Shown here: positions 48,087-52,054 of the stretch, piece after piece
How positions within the stretch are numbered: the first letter of the stretch is position 1
How the letters are laid out: each line of letters opens with the position of its first letter
Assembly: GCA_013416795.1 (NCBI GenBank)
Contig: RQSC01000009.1
Coordinates: 40,594-92,647 of the forward strand
Length of the DNA: 52,054 bases
Direction: 5' to 3'
From: Prasinococcaceae sp. CCMP 1430
Lineage: Eukaryota > Prasinodermophyta > Palmophyllophyceae > Prasinococcales > Prasinococcaceae
Made by a program: the position numbers and the translations under genes
The notes under the pieces: generated by a model
The model's database searches: none
The model's input: the letters and a program-made list of their open reading frames with translations, nothing else
Told to the model about the DNA's origin: nothing

Positions 48087-49306
48087 TCTTCAGAAGGGCG
48101 AGGGCGCGAGCAAGAAGGAGCCGCGCGGGGCGCGGCGGGGCGCAGCGGCGATGTGGCGCGCGTGGGCGCTCGCGCTGCGCGCGCGCGCGCGGCGGCGCCG
48201 GCTGTCATGCGCACGGCGTACCGTACGAGGCGCGACCCGAAATATTTAGGGTGTGGTCGGTAGGAAGAGGGTTTGAGTCATACCTCGCGCGCAATGCGGG
48301 CAGGTGCGAGGCGGCGTTTCGGCGGCCAAGGCTCCTCGCGGTGCGCGGCGAGCACAAAAAAATGAACGCTAGCCCTAATTCGTAACGGACCGACCTTAAT
48401 TTCGGCACTCTCTCTCGCGCGCGCATCGGCCTCGGCACTCTCGCGCGCGCCGGCCTTGGCCTTCCCGCGGCTTCCGCGCGGGCTGTCATACCTATCACTG
48501 ACCGTGGCGGCCTGCCGTGTCAGGCGTTTCTTGATATGGGTTCCGAAAATGTGTCGTCGCGCGCCCCGCGGGCGCAGCCGTTTTGTTGGGGCTCCGCCGG
48601 CCATTCAACGGCCCGGGATGCGCGCGCCCGGGCAGGCTTTCGCTAGTAAAAAGCGTGTGTCTTGTGAAGCCTCCGCGTCTTCTTCCGTGCTCAGCACTTG
48701 CGTCCTGCTCATCACCATGCTCAGCGCCTGCGTCTTGCTTCTCCGCGTGTCGTGGGTAATTCGGGCGACCAGACTCCTTGTAGAACTCCAGCGGAGGCAG
48801 TTCTAACACGACGCTTCACGGGAAAGTGAGCATTGTAGCCGCACCCCTCCAGTGCCACGATGGCCGCGGGCATCATCCTGACTTGGCTAGCACGATCGCC
48901 GAAGTTGGCGTTATAAGCGGCATCCTTGATGCGAGCGCACACGCCATTGAGGCTCGCCTCCCGCGCCAAGTATGGCTTGAGGCGTTGTTGCACATCGCTT
49001 CCATGGACCCCGACGTCGTGCTCGACGCCATCGGGTTCATGAACAACTTCACGGGTGAGCGCATGGTGCACCTTCTTGATCTTTTTGGACCGCTGGTTGA
49101 TGTTGAAAATGTCCGGCAGGAACAGCTTGGCGAGGTCATGGATAGGGTGCGCCGATGACCGGACATGCCCCGACGAGAGGCATTTCAACCCATCATTGCA
49201 GGATAAAGGGTTTAGGGTTTACAGTAAAAGGATAAGCCTCGAGGGGCCTTGCCCACGTCGGTGGTGGGTAGGAGTGGGTGTGTGTGGGGGGGGGCTGTGA
49301 CGGGAG
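48087..49306. other. Lower-GC stretch without a confident gene
   Basis: About 1.2 kb between the CRAL-TRIO start and the P450. From ~48630 to 49220 the sequence is less GC-rich and has few CGCG runs, unlike its surroundings. Frames on both strands stay open at 48721-49188 (minus) and 48826-49158 (plus), but the plus frame begins with GTG and neither matches a family I know. A decayed mobile element or a foreign fragment is possible. Confidence 0.4.
49206..49221. repeat. Interstitial telomere-like TTTAGGG sequence
   Basis: AAGGGTTTAGGGTTTA contains about two units of the plant/algal-type telomere repeat, at the right edge of the lower-GC stretch. Confidence 0.6.
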
Positions 49307-51363
49307 ATGGCGCGCTCGGCCCGCCGCGGCGCGCTCGCGCTCGGGCTCGCAGCGCTGGCCGCGTGCGACGCGAGGAGGCGCCGGGCTCGGCGCGCGCGCC
49401 GCCCGGCCCGCCCGGAGACATCGCGCCGCAGCTGCTCGCCGACCCGCTCGCGTTCCTCGACGGGCTCGCAAAGGAGCACGGCGACGTCGTGGGGGCAACG
49501 CTCGCCAGCGAGCGCGTCGTCTTCGTTGGCGCGCCCGACGCCGCCGACAGTGTGCTCGTCACACAGTCCTCGAGCTTCGTCAAGGAGGTGCGCGGCGCGC
49601 GCAGACCCGCGCGCGGCGGCGCGCGCCGTGGTGCAGGCGCGGGGCAAGCGCGCTCGAGCGGCTCGCGCTGACGCGCGCGCTCTCCCACACCTCGCCCCAT
49701 CGCGCCGCGCGAACCGCTGGGCCATGTCACGAAGGGCACCGCATTCTTCCCCGGCTCGAGCCTCGCGGGCGAGGGCCTGCTCGTGAGCGACGGTGACACC
49801 TGGCGTCGACAGCGCCGCCTCAGCAACCCCGCGTTTCGGGCGGCGGCGGTGCAGCGCTACGCCGGCGCGATGGGAGGCGCGGCCGACGAGATGCTGAGCG
49901 CCAAGTGGGGCTGCCCCGCGCGCGATGGCACCAGCGGCGCGGGGTTGTCGGTCGCTGCGGCGTCTGGCACGCTCGTGCGCGACGTGTACGCAGACTTCAA
50001 CGAGCTCACGCTCGACGTGGTGGCGCGCGCGCTCTTTGGAGCGGACCTTCGCTCGGACGGCGCCGCGGTGCAGGCGGCCGTGGCGGAAGCTTTCGAGCAC
50101 TTCGCGAGTCGCGCGGCGACTGGCTTCGCGGTGCCCGAGTGGGCACCCACGCCAGACAACGCGCGCTACGCCATCGCCGTGCGCGAGCTCGACCGCGTCG
50201 TGTACGGCCTCATCGCGCGGCGCAGGGAGGCGGTGGCGCGGGGAGGCGCCGAGGCGGCCGGGTCCGACCTGCTGGGAGACCTGCTGCGAGCGACGGACGA
50301 CGAGGTGAGCGCGCGCGCCCGCACGCGCGCCTGTATGCGCGAGCGCGCAGAGAGGACGCGTGGACGCAGGTGGCTTTGTATCCTCTGACGCGAGCATCGC
50401 GCGGCGCGCGGATGGTGCCTGCCGCGCGCCCTTCTTCGCAGGATGCCGAGGGCGACGGCCAGGGCATGGGGGACAAGGCGCTGCGCGACGAGTTGATGAC
50501 ACTCATGGTGGCCGGGCAGGAGACCTCTGCGATCGTCCTCGCGTGGGCGTGCGCGTTTCTCATGGACCGGCCTGAGATGCAGGAGCGCATCGCGCGGGAG
50601 GTAGCCGCCGCCGGTGGCGAGGCCGCGGTCGGCGAGGCCGCCGGCTCCGGCGGGCTGCCTTTCACGGAGGCGGTACTGTACGAGTGCATGCGCCTGCGCC
50701 CGCCGGCGTACATGGTCGGCAGATGCGCGGCCGAGGATGTGTCGCTCGAGAGCGGCGGGACGGCGTATTCCGTGCCGCGTGGCACGACCGTCCTGGTGTC
50801 GCCTTGGCTCCTGCACCGCGACGAGCGATGGTGGGGGGAGTCCGCGCTCGACTTCGACCCGGACAGGTCCGCTGCGCCGCCCGCGCGCGAGCACGCCCGG
50901 ACGCGGGGCCTGTCGCATGGCGCTGACTCACTCACGCCCGCGCCGCGCCACCCTCGCCGACTCATCGGGCCGTGGCGCGCGCAGGTGGCTCAAGTCGGAG
51001 GAGGAGGCCAAGCGGATGCGCGTCTCGCCGGCATACGTGCCCTTCGGCGCGGGCCCGCGCGTGTGCATCGGCGCGCGCTTCGCGATGATCGAGGGCCTGG
51101 TGGTGCTGGCCACGCTCTGCGCCCGCGCGCGCCTGTCGCCCGCGCGATTCGCGCCCAGGCCCAAGCCGGGGGCGCTCATCACGCTGCGCCCCGCGGGCGC
51201 CGTGGAGCTCACGGTCACACCCAGGGAGCCTGTCGTCGAGGCTGTCGGTGTCCCCGACGCCTTGGCGGGGGTTGGCAGCGGCGCGGGCGCCACCGTCGCT
51301 GGAGCGGACGGCGGGGCGCCAGTCGCATCGCCCCCCGCCGAGGTGGTCGAGGTGGCGGGGTGA
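49307..51363 (+). CDS. Cytochrome P450
   Basis: Exons: up to 49587, 49735-50304, 50442-50866 and 50985-51363. Joins give FVKE-GTAFFPG, RATDDE-DAEG and FDPDR-WLKSEEE. Motifs: DGDTWRRQRRLSNPAF (helix C), VAGQETSA (I-helix oxygen-binding), YECMRLRP (ExxR), FDPDRW (PERF-like), and FGAGPRVCIG with the haem Cys. The tail is Ala/Gly/Val-rich. Class and substrate are uncertain; microsomal or plastid location both possible. Odd point: the ATG at 49307 opens a good signal-anchor (MARSARRGALALGLAALAAC) but in a different frame from the P450 exon (QLLADPLAFLDGLAKEHGDVV), whose own frame has only TTG at 49249. An indel error, a tiny intron or an upstream exon must explain this. Confidence 0.92.
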
Positions 51364-51424
51364 CTGCCGGCGGGAGCGCGCGCGCGGCGAGCGGCGCGAG
51401 GGTCGGACGCGGCGGCTCTGCGTG

Positions 51425-51450
51425 TGTACAAAAGCAATTGTGCTGTACAG
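51425..51450. terminator. TGTACA...CTGTACAG motif past the P450 stop
   Basis: TGTACA at 51425-51430 and CTGTACAG at 51443-51450, 60-90 bp after the P450 stop; another TGTACA at 51637-51642 lies just past the stop of the convergent small gene. Confidence 0.35.
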
Positions 51451-51665
51451 GTGGCGTGTGAAACAGCCAAAGCAGCGCGCGGCGCCCTGCGCGCCTGCGC
51501 ACGCGTTTGGCGACGGCCGCGTCCGGCGCATCTGCGCCAGCGCGGCCAGTCGCAACGAGGTCGCGCGCGAGAGGGCCGCCCAGCCCTCCGGCCCGCCGCG
51601 CGCCCCGCCCCGAGGAAAGCTCTCCTATATCTCTATTGTACAGATTGAGCACGTGGAAGCCACGC

Positions 51666-52016
51666 TCAGTAGTCCCATGGGCCGTTGTTGCCCCCCGGCG
51701 GCGGCGGCAGCTGCCCCCCGCGCCGGTAGATGTCCACGGCGTCCTCGTCTATTCGCACGTAGATGGGCTGCTCGATGGGCGACATGTTGCCGTTCGGGTC
51801 GTCGTCGTCGTCGTCTCCCCTCTGCCCCTGGCTGTCGGCGATGAAGAAGAGCGCGGCACCCGCAGCGAGCAGCCAGCCGATCTTCTGCGACACGTCCACG
51901 ACGCCACCAGCCGTGCTCATCCCAGCACCGACGCCGAACCCCGACGTCGCCGCGCCCCACGCGAGCGCCGGGGCCACCGCCACCGCCGCCGCCCTGCGCG
52001 GCCCTGCCCTCCTCAA
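51666..52016 (-). CDS. Small membrane protein, probably organelle-targeted (5' end outside window)
   Basis: 116 codons visible, open to the window edge, beginning with TTG. Arg/Ala-rich start (RRAGPRRAAAVAVAPALAW) typical of a transit peptide, a Gly-rich hydrophobic piece, then one membrane helix (IGWLLAAGAALFFIAD) followed by an acidic linker DDDDDDPNGN and a short conserved-looking end (SPIEQPIYVRIDEDAVDIYRRGGQ...GPWDY). No family recognised. Confidence 0.5.
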   Translation of the reverse strand: MRRAGPRRAAAVAVAPALAWGAATSGFGVGAGMSTAGGVVDVSQKIGWLLAAGAALFFIADSQGQRGDDDDDDPNGNMSPIEQPIYVRIDEDAVDIYRRGGQLPPPPGGNNGPWDY

Positions 52017-52054
52017 GGGCGCCGCGCGCCGCTGTGCCCGCCCCGCCCCAACAG

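Noticed and set aside
48826..49158. 110-codon plus-strand frame that looks less biased than other shadows
   Set aside because: Starts with GTG, matches no family I recognise, and competes with an equally open minus frame; noted only as part of the lower-GC stretch.

Overview
This is nuclear DNA of a GC-rich, compact-genome, single-celled eukaryote, most likely a flagellated alga. The evidence is spliceosomal GT-AG introns of about 80 to 340 nt in most genes, eukaryote-only families (Yos1/IER3IP1, HECT ligase, SAC phosphatase, ERGIC-type PDI, CRAL-TRIO, P450), a ciliary radial-spoke protein (RSPH14-like), a stray axonemal dynein motif, and bacterial-type genes that algae and plants keep from organelle ancestry (MurC, LpxD, MiaA, YebC, a TIC62-like reductase). 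I cannot name the lineage; haptophyte, pelagophyte or prasinophyte are all possible. No tRNA, rRNA or CRISPR array was seen.

Layout. 1-12 kb: CHY zinc-finger protein, RBJ-like GTPase, Yos1, HECT ligase, RSPH14-like armadillo protein divergent from a CCCH protein, and a three-exon SABATH methyltransferase. 12.6-17.5 kb: a one-exon fusion of a leucine-dehydrogenase-type enzyme with a sarcosine-oxidase-type flavoenzyme, then a membrane PDI in three exons. 17.5-19 kb: no gene seen, but two perfect hairpins, a 42-bp direct repeat, a 30-bp tandem duplication and a run of 23 G. 19-25 kb: MurC converging on a LysM/coiled-coil protein, an orphan dynein-like exon, and MiaA. 25.3-30.6 kb: a candidate DNA-base-modification protein (HMUDK-type helical domain with Tudor/agenet-like N-terminus) converging on a SAC phosphoinositide phosphatase. 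30.7-35 kb: a 1.7-kb block present twice, with a single N at the second copy; each copy holds the same small two-exon gene, and a truncated kelch gene lies between. 35-39 kb: atypical SDR, a secreted low-complexity protein head-to-head with YebC, and LpxD. 39.4-44.4 kb: two divergent secreted proteins, each with two PstS-like phosphate-binding domains. 44.7-52 kb: a disordered protein, a CRAL-TRIO protein, a lower-GC stretch with a telomere-like motif, a four-exon P450, and a small membrane protein cut by the window edge.

Themes. Most genes are unrelated housekeeping genes packed back to back. Three points may be linked: MurC next to a LysM protein plus LpxD (envelope-type chemistry in a eukaryote), the paired phosphate-binding proteins around one shared promoter, and the putative base-modification protein. 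Exon borders were placed by eye from splice signals, reading frame and family conservation. Several genes have no in-frame ATG in their first visible exon, so short upstream exons are probably missing.
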